Shown here: piece after piece, positions 17,772-31,687 of the stretch
Layout of the letters: the number at the start of each line of letters is the position of its first letter
Numbering within the stretch: position 1 is the stretch's first letter
DNA from: Centroberyx gerrardi
Taxonomy: Eukaryota; Chordata; Actinopteri; Beryciformes; Berycidae
Direction: 5' to 3'
Assembly: GCF_048128805.1 (NCBI RefSeq)
Contig: NC_135997.1
Span: 17,258,116 to 17,322,115, forward strand
Length of the DNA: 64,000 nt
The notes under the pieces: model-generated
The model's database searches: none
What the model saw: only the letters and a program-made list of their open reading frames with translations
Told to the model about the DNA's origin: nothing
Position numbers and translations under genes: made by a program

Positions 17772-18462
17772 GGGAGGGGGGGGGAGAAAAAGGCGAGGTT
17801 CTGTTGTCAAATCTGTCAGTCTAGCCAGCCTGGCCCCTCCCACTTCATTGGAGGCATTACATACTGCTGGTGCTCGTGCTCTTAGCAACGGTGCCTCAGC
17901 AACAGAGCCAAGGCAACAGAGCTCCACGGCAACAGCGTGCCGTGTCTCCCCAATGGAGCTGCCATTGGGCGGACCAGCGCTTAGGCACTACACCCAGAGC
18001 AGACCCAGACCTCACCGACAAAAACTGAACTACCGTCCCAGCAGACCGCAGGTACCGTGAAAGAGGAGAGGAAAGATCAAAAAAAGATGGGGTGTGAGGG
18101 AAAGGTGGTGTGAGCGTGTGTGTGTGTGTGTGGAGACAAAATGGAAGGGAGGGAGAGAGCAGAGATGTAATAGGGTACAGAGGGGAGAGGCAGGGGGAAG
18201 GGAGGGATGGAGGGAGAGCGCTGTGGAAGATGCCTGGTCCCCGCTTGAATGAGGCAGTCCCATTGTACCGGCCACCAGCTGTTTGAAGCACCCAGACTTT
18301 GCAATTTATGTGTGTGTGTGTGTGTGTGTGTGTAAGAGCGTGACTATGTATGAGCATGGGTGTTAGTTTGGTCTGAATGTCTTTGAATAAAGCTAGTGGT
18401 TTTTTTTTTTCTTTTGCATAGGATTCTGTAGGAAAATCTACAATGCATATGTGTGTGTGTGG

Positions 18463-18498
<36 letters not shown>

Positions 18499-20536
18499 TC
18501 ATCTCCATTATTCATAGAGCTGAACATGTTGTCACGGAGCTACTAGGCTGTGGACATAGTCACTTCCCGGGAGCCTATGTCCAGCGAGGCAAAATTCAAG
18601 CAATTCCCTTGACAGGATATCATGTAACAGTGACTCCTGCTAAATTTGTGTTTTGCAGTCAACCCCCCCTGGCTTTTACTGCTACTTGTGGGCACAGATG
18701 TTACACGATCAGGATGATGTATCACTGTATAGCTGCAATTTTCTTCTCCACTTCACATTACCTCCATTGGCAAAATGAGTTATCAGGCTTTCCTCTCTTC
18801 ATGTGAAATCCTGTGACCCCTGCTGTACGTTACTGAGCAACCGGGCTCCCAGGAGGCATGTTTGTAGTATGACAGGATGAAGGATGATTTAAACAAGGAA
18901 ACACCTACAGACACAGTAGAAAAAGCTAGTGCCAGAGTGTGTGATTTTTTGGAGGTGAGCGTTATGTAATGCTTTTTATGTGCCATATGACGTAAGTTGG
19001 TCTTCATCCCCGGTTTGATTGATCTTTGGTGTCCCCATGTTTGTGTCTTTGTGTATGTATGTGGCAATTAGGAACCAATAATTGAGAGTGAAAATGAGGT
19101 GCTTGAGCTCATGGGGCGAGTGGATGAAGGAGTTGAAGAGTTCTTTACCAAGAGGGTACTTCCCGCTGATACCCTGTGAGTATCTCCAGCTGACAAATAA
19201 GCCTCTTTATATTTATATTTATTGAACTAATCTACTGTTGATACTAAACTAATTGAATGCACATAGTGGCTCTGAGATATTGTGATCCTTCCTATAGGAA
19301 AAAGCAAGATGAGGAGTCGTCCATTACAGTGCAGGAAGTGGCTCCTGCCAGCGCTGTATCTTGTCCGCCCCCGACTAAAACACTCAGGAGGAAGCTTGGT
19401 GATTTCTTCACCCTCAAAAAGAGACGAGGTCTGAAATCAGAGGCGAGCCAGGAGGGCCGGCCCAAAAAGGCCTCCATCGCCGATCTCATCCGACCTCTCA
19501 GGGAGGTGGCCAGGGCCGAGAAAGACAAAGACAAAGACAAAGTGAAGGAAAACGACAAGGAAAATGAAAAGGAGAAAGGAAAAGAAGATCAGAGTGCCGT
19601 CACTGGGGAATCGGCTGTGCAGGAGACGCCCACTTCTGGTGCTCCGCCGCTGAGGGGTGAAGCGGTGCCTCCCCGCCGCGCGCTCCGAGAGGGGAAGTCC
19701 CAGTCACTCATCCTGCTGTCTGGGTCAGCGGCAGCGGGGACGACTAACACCAGAAACACTGCAAAGGTGAGTGTTTGGACAGTTAAAGTCTCCTATACCT
19801 TTAGACCAGTAGAACAAACGGAGGCAATAGACAAGTTTTGAAAAGCCCTCATCACTTTACTGTTGCTGTGATTTCAGAAACCCTATGAGGGCCAACACAG
19901 CTTTGAACAGAAACTCCATCTCATGCTCCAACGTATTGGAGTTTCCAAAGCCCAGCCAGGAGAGACGCAGGTGTGTGACTGTGTGTGAAGTTAGAAGTGC
20001 ATTTTATTGGCATGTAGAAGTCTTCAAAATGATTTAAATATCTCATTAATTCTTGTAGAATCAGGAGGGAGAGATGAAAAAGGCAGAATCTGAAGGTAAG
20101 TCCCATTATCTGTTTGAATTTAATGCCATTAAACCCTAAGCTGTTATTGTGGTAATATTTTGTTGTTGTATTAGAAAACAACATGGCACTGTGCCTTCAC
20201 ACCTGACTCCATCTTCAGTTCCCACAGCGCACCACGTCTACTACAGCTTGGTGTCAATGAGCAGGAAGCAAAATGAGTCTTGCAAGTTGAGGGATTTGTA
20301 TCTAAAGAAGAAACTGATTGAAATGGAAGAATTTACATTAAAAAGATTTAATATCTCAGCAGCTACATTGATACTGGAAGCAAAAGTAAAAATCTATTCT
20401 TCATGTATTATTCAGACTTATTTCCTCTTGAATCTAGTAAAATAAGATGTAAATTAACTTTTTGCCTCAGGTACTATTATTGACAGTAAACCCGAGCCAC
20501 CTCCTACAAAACCCCGAACGATGTCCACCTCATCAG

Positions 20537-20620
<84 letters not shown>

Positions 20621-22315
20621 CTCACTTACTCTTTTATGCACTTGATCATCTAAATAATTTGTGCATTTTCTCTGTCTTTAGATACAAGGCATCAAATTCG
20701 GCAAAGTGCATCAGCACATGAGTCAGCTGGGAAACCTGCTTTGCTTCCAAAGCCAATAATCAAGCCTGGTCCGCCCCCCACAGCATCAGGGCGCAACACA
20801 CCTGAGAACGAGCTAGCCCAAATACAGGAAGGGGAGACAAGTACGGCTACTAAACTGAGCCCCACTGCAACTTTGTCCACCCCAACTTCTTCCACCCTCA
20901 GTGCTACTGACACCCTGACTGGGCCGACAATCTCAACCTCAGTCCCTGACTCAACTAATTTTACAATCTCCTCTTCAAGTACTGTAACTCCCTCTGACAC
21001 AGATATATGCACTGACTCTGTTAACCCGACTGCAGCAGCTCCTACACCCACGAATGTTACAGAGCTTGATGGCAAAGCCTCTGTCCCTGCAGCTAGTGCT
21101 ACTCCCACCGACCCGCCCCACTCTACCTCCCCCACAACCCTTACAAGCACCACCACACCCACAGAAACCCCCGCTCCTGTCCCCATTACCTCCACTTCCT
21201 CTGAGTCCATTACTCCAAACCTCTCTGTCACTTCCAGCTCAACAACAATAACTACGCCTTCCATTACCACCTCTAAAAATGTTTCTGTACCCAGCAATGA
21301 AAGCTCAGTTTCCACAACATCAACAAATCTGTCAGCTAAATCATCTTTCCTGATGCTAAATGGCACAATCTCAGCTGATACTGCTCCTACTGCCATTAGT
21401 GACACAACTATTCCAGTCATCACCACTGCAGACACGACTTCTTCCGCCTCTACCAGCATATCAAATATGCCACCAGGCTGCTCCGACAATGCTAGTTCAA
21501 CTAGCTTAGCTAACAATGATTCAGTCACTTCAGTCTCCATTATCTCCACCAGCTCTGTAACTGCAGCTTCAGCAGTTACTAAAATTACATCTCCACCCCC
21601 TAACTCGACTGATATTGTTGATATCCCTTCCCTTACAACTACAGTTTCAACTGACACCACCGTTACCAGTTCTGTTATGTTAGACGCCACCCGGATCTCC
21701 CCCGTCTCTGCTGCCCCACCTCCCGCTAACTCCACCTCTCCCCCCACTTCTGACATTACCAGCCCAACATCCACTGATTGCATGACGTCCATCTCTACTT
21801 CCACACTCGCTCACCCAGCAACCCCTAGCCCCGCTGACATCTCTATTCCCACCACTTCTACCAGTGCAACAAGCCATACATATACTACTTCTGCCACCAC
21901 CAACTCAACAACCCCAGACGAAATTAACCTCCCTCCCACGACTAACCCAGACCCAACTAACTCTAACAACGTCAGCACTGTCCTCGCCCCACCTATCTCT
22001 GCCCTCCCCACTACTGATAACTCAAGTGCCACTTCTCATCATTTGACCAGTCCAGCGCCCTCTGTCTGTGACGGTCCAGGCCAAGATGGTGATTTACAAA
22101 CGTCACCTGAAGAAAGATCCAGTGTAGAGCCTGAAATAACAGGCACAGGTGAGTTTAGGGTTCTGTGCATGTGTTATGTGTTTGCATGCAGGCATTTCCA
22201 TGCTTTTACATAGATTTATGTTGAATGTTTTGTGATTTTCCTCTCCAACAGCAGATGAAGAGGATGAGATGGTTCAAAAGAACAAGCAAGGTGAAATGGA
22301 TGAGAGCAGGAAAGG

Positions 22316-22350
<35 letters not shown>

Positions 22351-22574
22351 GCGGGAAGGAGGCCGAGAATGAAAAAGAGAAATCACCTCTGGTCAACAGT
22401 GCGGTGGCAAGGAAAGAAGAGCAGGAAGACAACATGAAGGCCGATGACAACACAGCGAGAAAAGAAACGGGATTGGATAAAGCTCGATCAAACAAAGAGG
22501 GTGAACTGTGTGGAAACGAGGGCGTGATAGAGGATGAAAAGCAAGAAGGAACCAAGTCAGTGGATGAGAAATAA
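17772..22574 (+). CDS. carmil2: CARMIL2 (RLTPR), C-terminal half: CPI motif to stop
   Basis: CARMIL proteins bind actin capping protein and release it from filament ends; CARMIL2 also supports CD28 signalling in mammals. Phase-consistent exons: 17772-18051, 19072-19175, 19298-19766, 19878-19970, 20059-20095, 20471-20536, 20682-22148, 22252-22574. The first has the capping-protein-interaction motif LRHYTQSRPRPHRQK; the next has the CARMIL signature GRVDEGVEEFFTKRVLP; then TLRRKLGDFFTLKKRRG, ASIADLIRPLRE and FEQKLHLMLQRIGVSK, which match CARMIL2 better than CARMIL1 or 3. Exon 20682-22148 adds about 488 residues of Thr/Ser/Pro-rich low complexity; the last exon has an 11-Asp run and Lys/Glu-rich tail. 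A strong acceptor before 17772 implies upstream exons, but the PH, LRR and helical regions (well over half of the protein) are not seen in the window. Neighbourhood with CTCF matches human 16q22. Confidence 0.85.
18443..18497 (+). repeat. (TG)n microsatellite in CARMIL2 intron
   Basis: An imperfect then perfect TG dinucleotide run follows the CPI-motif exon. A smaller TG run lies at 18115-18131 and another at 18310-18333. Confidence 0.9.
20540..20619 (+). repeat. (CA)n microsatellite directly after a CARMIL2 donor site
   Basis: About 40 CA units begin two bases after the donor at 20537-20538 (CATCAG|GTAA). CA runs at donor sites can bind hnRNP L and modulate splicing, so this one could affect use of the 66-base exon. 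Confidence 0.9.
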
Positions 22575-22901
22575 GTCACATATCAAGATCAAATTGCTAA
22601 AATATGGGACCAACTACTGTGACGGGGGCAGGAGAGGCCACAGTAAAAAGTAAGGGGGGAGATTCATGGGACTTCCTGTAGGGACCACCACATCACAGCA
22701 GCACACCACAGAGGGTGGGCCACTGGACCAAAGAACTGAGATCCCCTTTGTGTGACATAATAGACAAATCCAGCAGTGTCTTTGTCGTTTTTTAACTTCT
22801 GTTTGAATTTTGCATTGCACGTATGATTATGTACTATAAGACAACTACTGTGGTAAATACAGTATGTTTACAATAGATGGATAAGAGACATACTTATGAC
22901 T

Positions 22902-22907
22902 ATTAAA
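22902..22907 (+). terminator. carmil2: Candidate CARMIL2 poly(A) signal (ATTAAA)
   Basis: ATTAAA lies about 330 bases after the stop at 22574, with T/G-rich sequence downstream. No AATAAA was noticed closer. Confidence 0.35.
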
Positions 22908-22909
22908 TG

Positions 22910-24880
22910 GAATATTGCATTGACTGAGTCATTCCCTCTGCTTCCTTAAGGGTAAATACGTTATTGCAAACAAATTGTTTGTTTGATGCTCTATGAATTC
23001 AGAATGTCAAATATGTATATTGCTCTCGTTAAGCCATCTCTCTGCAGCGGCCACATTACAGAACAAAATCAATCAGGCCTATAGCGGATATCAAACAGAC
23101 TAGTTGTCTTCCACATACTTATAATGTTCAATATAATCAAAAATGACAAGGGCTAACAATAAAACTGACTGACGTCAGTGTGATACTAATTAATTTGAAT
23201 CAGAAAATCATTAGAAATGTTCTAAATCCAGTATATGATTTAGCATAACAATATTATCAGAGGAGCATGAGAGAATGTAATATGTTAGCCTCCAAATGCA
23301 ATGCTCCATGCACTTTGTAAAAGAAAAAGCCTTTAGGGGTTAAATTATGTGTGCATACTAGAGCCTTTCTGGTCTGAACCCAGGAATGGAGGTTGTTTAA
23401 GAGAATTAACATTTTCAGAACACTGAAATATAGTAAATGCAACTTTTGGTTGCATGTTGCATGTTTAGTTGCAGTTGATAGCCTACATGCAACTAAAATT
23501 CATTGCTTAAAGAAATAGGCAACACACTGTATATTTCTCAGTGGTCAAACCACTTGATAGGCCAGGCCTCCTGTTAATGCAGCAAAAAGAGAAACGTGAA
23601 ATATATACAGTATATTGTAAATACATATGAAGATAATTGGCCAAAGCCTGTACGGAAGGTGATCCTCCATGTCTTGACAGGTGGGAGGTAACGCTTTATT
23701 TTACAGCGCGCTCATTACAGTGTAACTAGTTTGTAAGTATGTGGTACTAATAAAATAACAATGCTGTAGTTACAGGCTAACAAAACAAGAAGTCCGGTAA
23801 CAATTTTATAATTATGAGAGATTTATAAGGTATTTATGGTGTAACTGTTTTCTTAATTACTACTTAAAAAGTAATTACAGGGTACAATAATGTAATTAGG
23901 GGGCACAAAACAAATGTTTGCGGTGCTTAAAGGTTCATGCACTGGAAAAAGGCCATTGTAAAGTGCTACCCATGTTTCTATTAACTACATGGGTTGATGC
24001 ACAGGTTGTTCTGGACAAAAGAAATTCTACACCTGAAAAGCTGAATTGAAGATGAATAACTTTTCTTTTTATTTTCCTATAGTATCCCCTCAGATATGAT
24101 AACAGATAGTAATAGGTAATAGTAATATATAGTAGTAATAGTAGTAGGTAGTAGTAAGATTAGAGTGAGCTAACTTGTGGCTTAAAACAATGAAAGTGCA
24201 ATACGAATTAGCAATTAAATAGATAATTTCTGCATAAAAAATATGGTACCTTAATACAAATTCCAAATATTCAGTTATTTTTTTAGTTATTTTTTTAATC
24301 ATGTGTAGTTTATAAACCATGTACAAAGTGAGACATCTCTGTCATCAAAGTTTACATCTGCTGAATCATAATGCAGCTGGACAGAATGCAGCAGAGTTCA
24401 TAGAATTTAGAGTGTCAGTGTCATAAAGACAGACTGACCTGAAGACAGACTCAGACTCACAGTTGTCTTTTCTGATCGGTGTTCACCTGCACATTGAGAA
24501 AGAAAACTCACGTTGCATTAATTTGGAGAAACATCAACAACAATATCTACCTGTTAGAAAGGAAAACATGGAGAGTGATTTCCATCTTGATAAGCCACAT
24601 GTATTTAGAATTTTATTATTCAACAGGAAAAGTTTAGTACAGAGGATTTTGCTGACCAGACAAACGAGACACAGTCAGGATAGACTAGTTCTTTGTGTTG
24701 AAGGATTTGCATTTGTGTCCAGTTCTTCCTTTTTGTTTGATTTACATTGCAAATTCACAGTTAGATTTGTTGTTGAAACAAAACTACGATAAGCTAAAGC
24801 TATGATGAAGCATGTTGACCTTTAATAAACCTACGTCAGGTGGCCTTATGGTTATTTGATTATTATTTTGTATTTGTATA
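22910..24880. other. Intergenic stretch with one MITE-like element
   Basis: AT-rich sequence with no supported gene. An open stretch at 24463-24792 (plus) was considered as an upstream exon of the next gene but has no clear splice sites. (TAG)-rich simple sequence occurs near 24102-24155. Confidence 0.4.
23687..23970. mobile_element. MITE-like element with GGTAAC...CTTTA ends
   Basis: The left end GGTAACGCTTTATTTTACAG and the reverse complement of the right end (GGTAGCACTTTACAATG) match at most positions. Many fish genomes carry short inverted-repeat elements with GGTAACACTTTA ends. There is no coding capacity in the 284 bases. The superfamily is not assigned. Confidence 0.45.
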
Positions 24881-25208
24881 CTTTATTATCCCCGTGGGGA
24901 AATTTATCCTCTGCATTTGACCCATCCTATACACACACTAGGAGCAGTGGGCAGCCGCAGTACAGTGCCCGGGGACCAACTCCAGTTCTTTTGCCAGTGC
25001 CTTGGTCAGGGGCACTGACAGGAGTATTAACCCTAACATACATGTCTTTAATGGTGGGAGGAAACCGGAGCACCCGGCGGAAACCCACACAAACACGGGG
25101 AGAACATGCAAACTCCACACAGAAAGGACCTGGGACGGACCGGGGTTCGAACCCCAGGACCTTCTTGCTGTGAGGCAACAGTGCTAACCACTGAGCCACC
25201 GTGCTGTC
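24881..25208 (-). mobile_element. tRNA-derived SINE, minus strand
   Basis: Read on the minus strand, the element starts with a tRNA-like head (GGTGGCTCAGTGGTTAGCAC, then B-box GGTTCGAACCC), followed by a conserved fish SINE body containing GTGTGGAGTTTGCATGTTC and TCCTCCCACC, and ends in ATAATAAAGT. The A- and B-boxes mark an internal RNA polymerase III promoter. It lies only about 35 bases upstream of the WEP-repeat gene's first ATG. No clear target-site duplication was found. Confidence 0.75.
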
Positions 25209-25244
25209 CATTAAGATATTGCCATTGCATTTCTTTCAGCATCC

Positions 25245-26845
25245 ATGCAAATAGTCGCTCGACTCAACGCCCTTAATGACGATTGCCATGAAAACATCAA
25301 CTGCATGTTTGTGAAAGTCCTGAATAAGGAGCAATACCTTTAAGCTGAAGCCTCTAGTTTCTCTGGAGTTCCTGCTGAGCTCGACTGTGACCTTTCACCT
25401 CAGTCTACTGTTGGTCTCGGCTCCAAACCTGCTTGTGGATTTGAGAGCCTCAATATATGGGAACCAATAGCCAGTGCAGCTTCATCAGCATGCAAACTTC
25501 TCTTGGATATGGACAAAGGAGACCTTCCTCCCACAATGAAAAAGTCTCCTCTAATGACTGAAGGAACAGCGTTAGGTAATGCTGGAGCATCCATCCACCC
25601 AGCTCAGCATATTGAGGCTCAATCCAACCTCCTCCGCCTTGTTGAGACTCCATCCCATGAGGCTCAAATGACTGATGACTTCAAAATCATTGAGAGATTG
25701 AGGCTGCTTCAGCACTCCCCCATTGGTTTTGACGATGACTACCACCTGGAGGCAGTTGGAAAGAGATACCTCTATGCTCCCTCATGCGACACATCTGGAT
25801 TTGTGGCTGACTGCTGCTCACCCTGTGGATCCACTCTGGGCTGCCTGGATGAGTGGGAGCCAGTAGTCAAATCCCACTTTGACTTGGAGAAGGAAGGATT
25901 TGGTGAGGAGGGATTTGGTGAGGAGCTCCTCTACGCTTCATCACATCTCTCTAGATTTGTAGTTGACTGCTCCCCACAGCATGGGCCGACTCTGGACCAT
26001 CTTGACAAATGGGAACCTGTTGTCAGCAGCACTGATTCTCACCTGATGCAGTTCCTCTCAGTCCTCCTGGAGGAGGAGGAACTTCGTGAAAAGCACATCT
26101 CTGCTTCCACAACAGTGAGTTCTACATGTATGGCTGCCTGCGCTCCACACCATGCCCCTACTCAAGATCATCTTGATGAATGGGAGCCAATCGTCAAAGC
26201 TGATTCTAAACTGATGCTGTTCCTCCAGGACTTGGAGAAGGAGGATGAGCAATGTCCTTTTATCATCAAGAGGGAAACGGTCAACTCTTGTGCACAGATT
26301 GAGGCTGCTGCTGAAAGCTCTGTCACCGTCCTGCATCAACCTGAATGTTGTGAGGGAACAAAAGTCACGGTCCTCTCTGCTGGACCTGACAATATCTCCA
26401 CCTCAGAGGAGGCTCTCCCCGTCTCTCTTGCAGAATACACCCTGATTCACCTGCTTCAGGAAGGATCAACCGACATGCTTCAGGAGTCCCAGGCTCCAGC
26501 CATCCAGGTTGAGAACAAAGCTCCACCAAGCCTTGTGGTTGAAACTGTAAAGGACACCAAGGATCTGTCCTGTCTGACCCTGGAAAAAACACTTTCATCT
26601 GTCCAGTTGGTCAAACCTACAGGACCTCAGAGTTCCAGTGCCAAACACAGCCTGTCGACAAAAAATCAAAGAAGAAGAAGCGTGGCTTCTTTTCTTGGCT
26701 ATCCCGCATATTCTGGAGGAAGAACAAGAAATCTGCGGACAACATGGCTGCAACAGCAGAGACGCCACTCCAACAGACCTGCCAGACAGAAGCAGATGAG
26801 CCAAAGCCCTGCTTGAACTCCCTCTCACCTGCAGTCCACTTCTGA
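25245..26845 (+). CDS. Unrecognised gene with tandem Trp-Glu-Pro repeats
   Basis: One frame is open from an ATG at 25245 (just after acceptor-like TTTCTTTCAG) to a stop at 26817, broken only by a TAA at 25341-25343. An intron from GTGAAA (about 25310) to CACCTCAG (about 25402) would remove that stop and keep the frame. The 437-residue part after it has a repeated unit of about 52-57 residues: a Cys-containing stretch, then LDEWEPVV (near 25845), LDKWEPVV (26001), LDEWEPIV (26172) and an earlier LNIWEPI (25449), each of the later ones followed by an acidic Leu-rich helix-like segment. No signal peptide or known domain is seen. Near the end a second frame (stop at 26845) encodes KKSKKKKRGFFSWLSRIFWR, a basic-aromatic segment that looks more protein-like than the main frame there. 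Function unknown; it could be a fish-specific gene or a decaying one. Confidence 0.5.
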
Positions 26846-28740
26846 ACTCCTGTCATCTTCCTATCCACTTTACACAACTGAACAACTGAATCGTTTTATT
26901 TGAATACATTTATTTGCACACTACTGTTATAGTGTCTTTGCACATTTCTTCAAAACACACCTTTATTCCTGCAGTTATGGGTAACCTGTAGCCTAAAGCA
27001 GTGAAAGTGTAATGGAATTAGTAAATATAAGTTGGCCATTAACATTTTCTATACCTCTGTTACTAACAATATAATCTATTTATTCCAAATGTGGCTGTTT
27101 TTTCCACTGAGAGTCCATTTTGCTTTTACTATAGCCTACCACTTGTTTTATGTAAAGAAAACAAACAAACAAACAAAAACACATAAAATGTCCTCATTCA
27201 TAAAGCTTTTCTTAAATTATTATTACTTTTGTTCTCACGAAAAATGTCTAGAAAAACCAACGTGGGATTCATAAAATAATAATGTGCAACCCCTCGATTT
27301 TGTACACGCCCTCAGGCATTTCTGATCATGAATGCCAATTGTTCATAAATTGGATTTGCATACCTGTTGATGTTGATCAGAGACGCGCACCTTGCATGAA
27401 ATTAAAAAGAAAGGTTTGACTTTATTTTTTTTTAAATTTAATTTTAATCTAAAAAGCGCATAGTAACTCGAACTAGGCGCAGTTTATTAGCTCCAGGGCG
27501 CTGTCAAACAGATTAGGGGAATAATAGCAGAGACTGCGCTGTCAGGTGTTCAGTCATCAGCGGAGTTGGACACTGATTTAATTCCAGCAGCATCTCCATC
27601 AGTCCTTAGGCTACAGCATATAATGATGTTGATTTTTACAAGAGCTTTCTGCCTGTAGCCTACTGTCCATCCTACAGCACACCTCGAGTGCGCGCACGAC
27701 GGTAATAATATGATCGCTGCTGAGGGTCTGATGGTTGGTCAGGGGTTTCATCAGCCATGTGTTAAGGGAAAAACCTCTATCACCTACAGACAAACTAGTC
27801 AGCCGTGACACCCTGGTTAATTTAACTTCCATCCAGTCAGTGGAAAAGCTCACTAAGATGCGCCGTGCGTCTCCAGCGGCACCCCGGTCAAGATGCACAA
27901 GCACCCTGCTGCTCTGCAGCACCAACGAGTCGTGACTCCTCTTGGCTAGCACATTAAGATAAATGGGGCCCGTTACAAAATGGACAGGGTACATAAAGAT
28001 TGCAGACTTCTGCATGCTCCCAAACTCTTCATCACTGTTCCTGTCCTCATATTCCTCACTACCACTCCCTCCCAGGAAGGAAAGATGAAGTGGGAAGGAG
28101 GGGGAGGCAAGGAGGAGAAGAGGGATAAAGTTGAAGTTCTTGTGCTTCAGCGCTTTTTTAATTATGGCCACACGCCAATTAATGTCCCCCGAAATAACTT
28201 TTTACTCAGTAGCTATATATTGAAATATAAAACGTTATTTCCTCTACATAATACACTTTCTTTGAGTAAATTTCAGGAAATGTTTTAGGCAGCTTACCTC
28301 ATCCCCTTCACTGAGACAGCATGGGCAACACAGAAGCAGTTTCCTAGTAACAGAGGAAAGGAGGAGGCAGTGGAAGAAAGGAGTCAGTCCTGCAAACTTT
28401 TTGGTGGACTGGGAAAGCCTTTATTATTACAGGTTAAACACAAAGCTCTCTTTTAGGTGTGCTCTGTGCACAAGAGTATAAAGAAAGGAAAACATTACAA
28501 TTATGTCAGTGTATAAGAGTGATTAACTACTGGATATTTTGTGTCTCAGGGTAAATAAATGTTCTGATTATTCTTTCCTCCTTAAACATTAAGTTTACAC
28601 TAATCATGTTTTGCTGAAACCATGAATCAAAGGGAATTTTAGACTCTTTGATTCATGGTTTGAAGTTTTAGTGAATAGTGACTAGGAATAAATGACAAAA
28701 ACGAGTCCACCCTTCAATCTAAACCGCTTGCTGTTCACCT
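26846..28740. other. Intergenic stretch between the WEP-repeat gene and NUDT21
   Basis: Mostly AT-rich on the left. From about 27480 to 28170 GC content is higher and a minus-strand open frame is present (separate entry). On the minus strand a candidate donor (GGGATGAG|GTAAGC) lies near 28297. Nothing else was recognised. Confidence 0.4.
27611..28171 (-). CDS. Unrecognised minus-strand open frame (up to 186 codons)
   Basis: The frame ends at a stop at 27611. Its central part looks protein-like: an acidic GSEEYEDRNSDEEFGSMQ followed by a mixed hydrophobic/basic stretch containing VLVHLDRGAAGDARRILVSF and WMEVKLTRVSRLTSLSVGD. The upstream 35 residues are hydrophobic and are probably intron or untranslated sequence. 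A polypyrimidine tract ending GGGAG or GGTAG near 28070 could be a 3' splice site. The plus strand across it is also partly open, so coding status is uncertain. No family recognised. Confidence 0.28.
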   Translation of the reverse strand: MAIIKKALKHKNFNFIPLLLLASPSFPLHLSFLGGSGSEEYEDRNSDEEFGSMQKSAIFMYPVHFVTGPIYLNVLAKRSHDSLVLQSSRVLVHLDRGAAGDARRILVSFSTDWMEVKLTRVSRLTSLSVGDRGFSLNTWLMKPLTNHQTLSSDHIITVVRALEVCCRMDSRLQAESSCKNQHHYML

Positions 28741-28743
28741 CCA

Positions 28744-28762
28744 GACCAGCAGGTGTCGCTAG
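28744..28762 (+). promoter_or_regulatory. CTCF-type motif upstream of NUDT21
   Basis: ACCAGCAGGTGTCGCTAG fits the CTCF core except for one T in place of G. It lies about 200 bases before the NUDT21 start codon, in the promoter-proximal region. Confidence 0.4.
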
Positions 28763-28966
28763 TGAGGACACCGCGTGAGCGTTTACTAAACACAAATAAC
28801 CCGGAAGAGGAGGGGTGAGGGAAACTACGGCAGACAATTTTGTGGATGTTCTACGGGATTCTTTATAACTTGCTTTGTTATTGTGATAATTCAAGCTACC
28901 CGCATACCGACTACCAACTGACGTACATTTGCAGGGAGATTTAACCGCGTCGTGCAAACGTTAGAG

Positions 28967-31687
<2,721 letters not shown>

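Noticed and set aside
17896-18357. Minus-strand frame of 153 codons
   Set aside because: Driven by GGGA-rich and TG simple sequence opposite a CARMIL2 exon and its intron.
20692-21804. 370-codon open frame on the minus strand
   Set aside because: It is the mirror of the Thr/Ser/Pro-rich CARMIL2 exon; Val/Glu-rich composition and lack of structure are what the complement of ACN/TCN/CCN codons gives.
24856-25242. Several overlapping frames around 25 kb
   Set aside because: They lie within a SINE; the Arg/Pro-rich peptides come from the SINE body.
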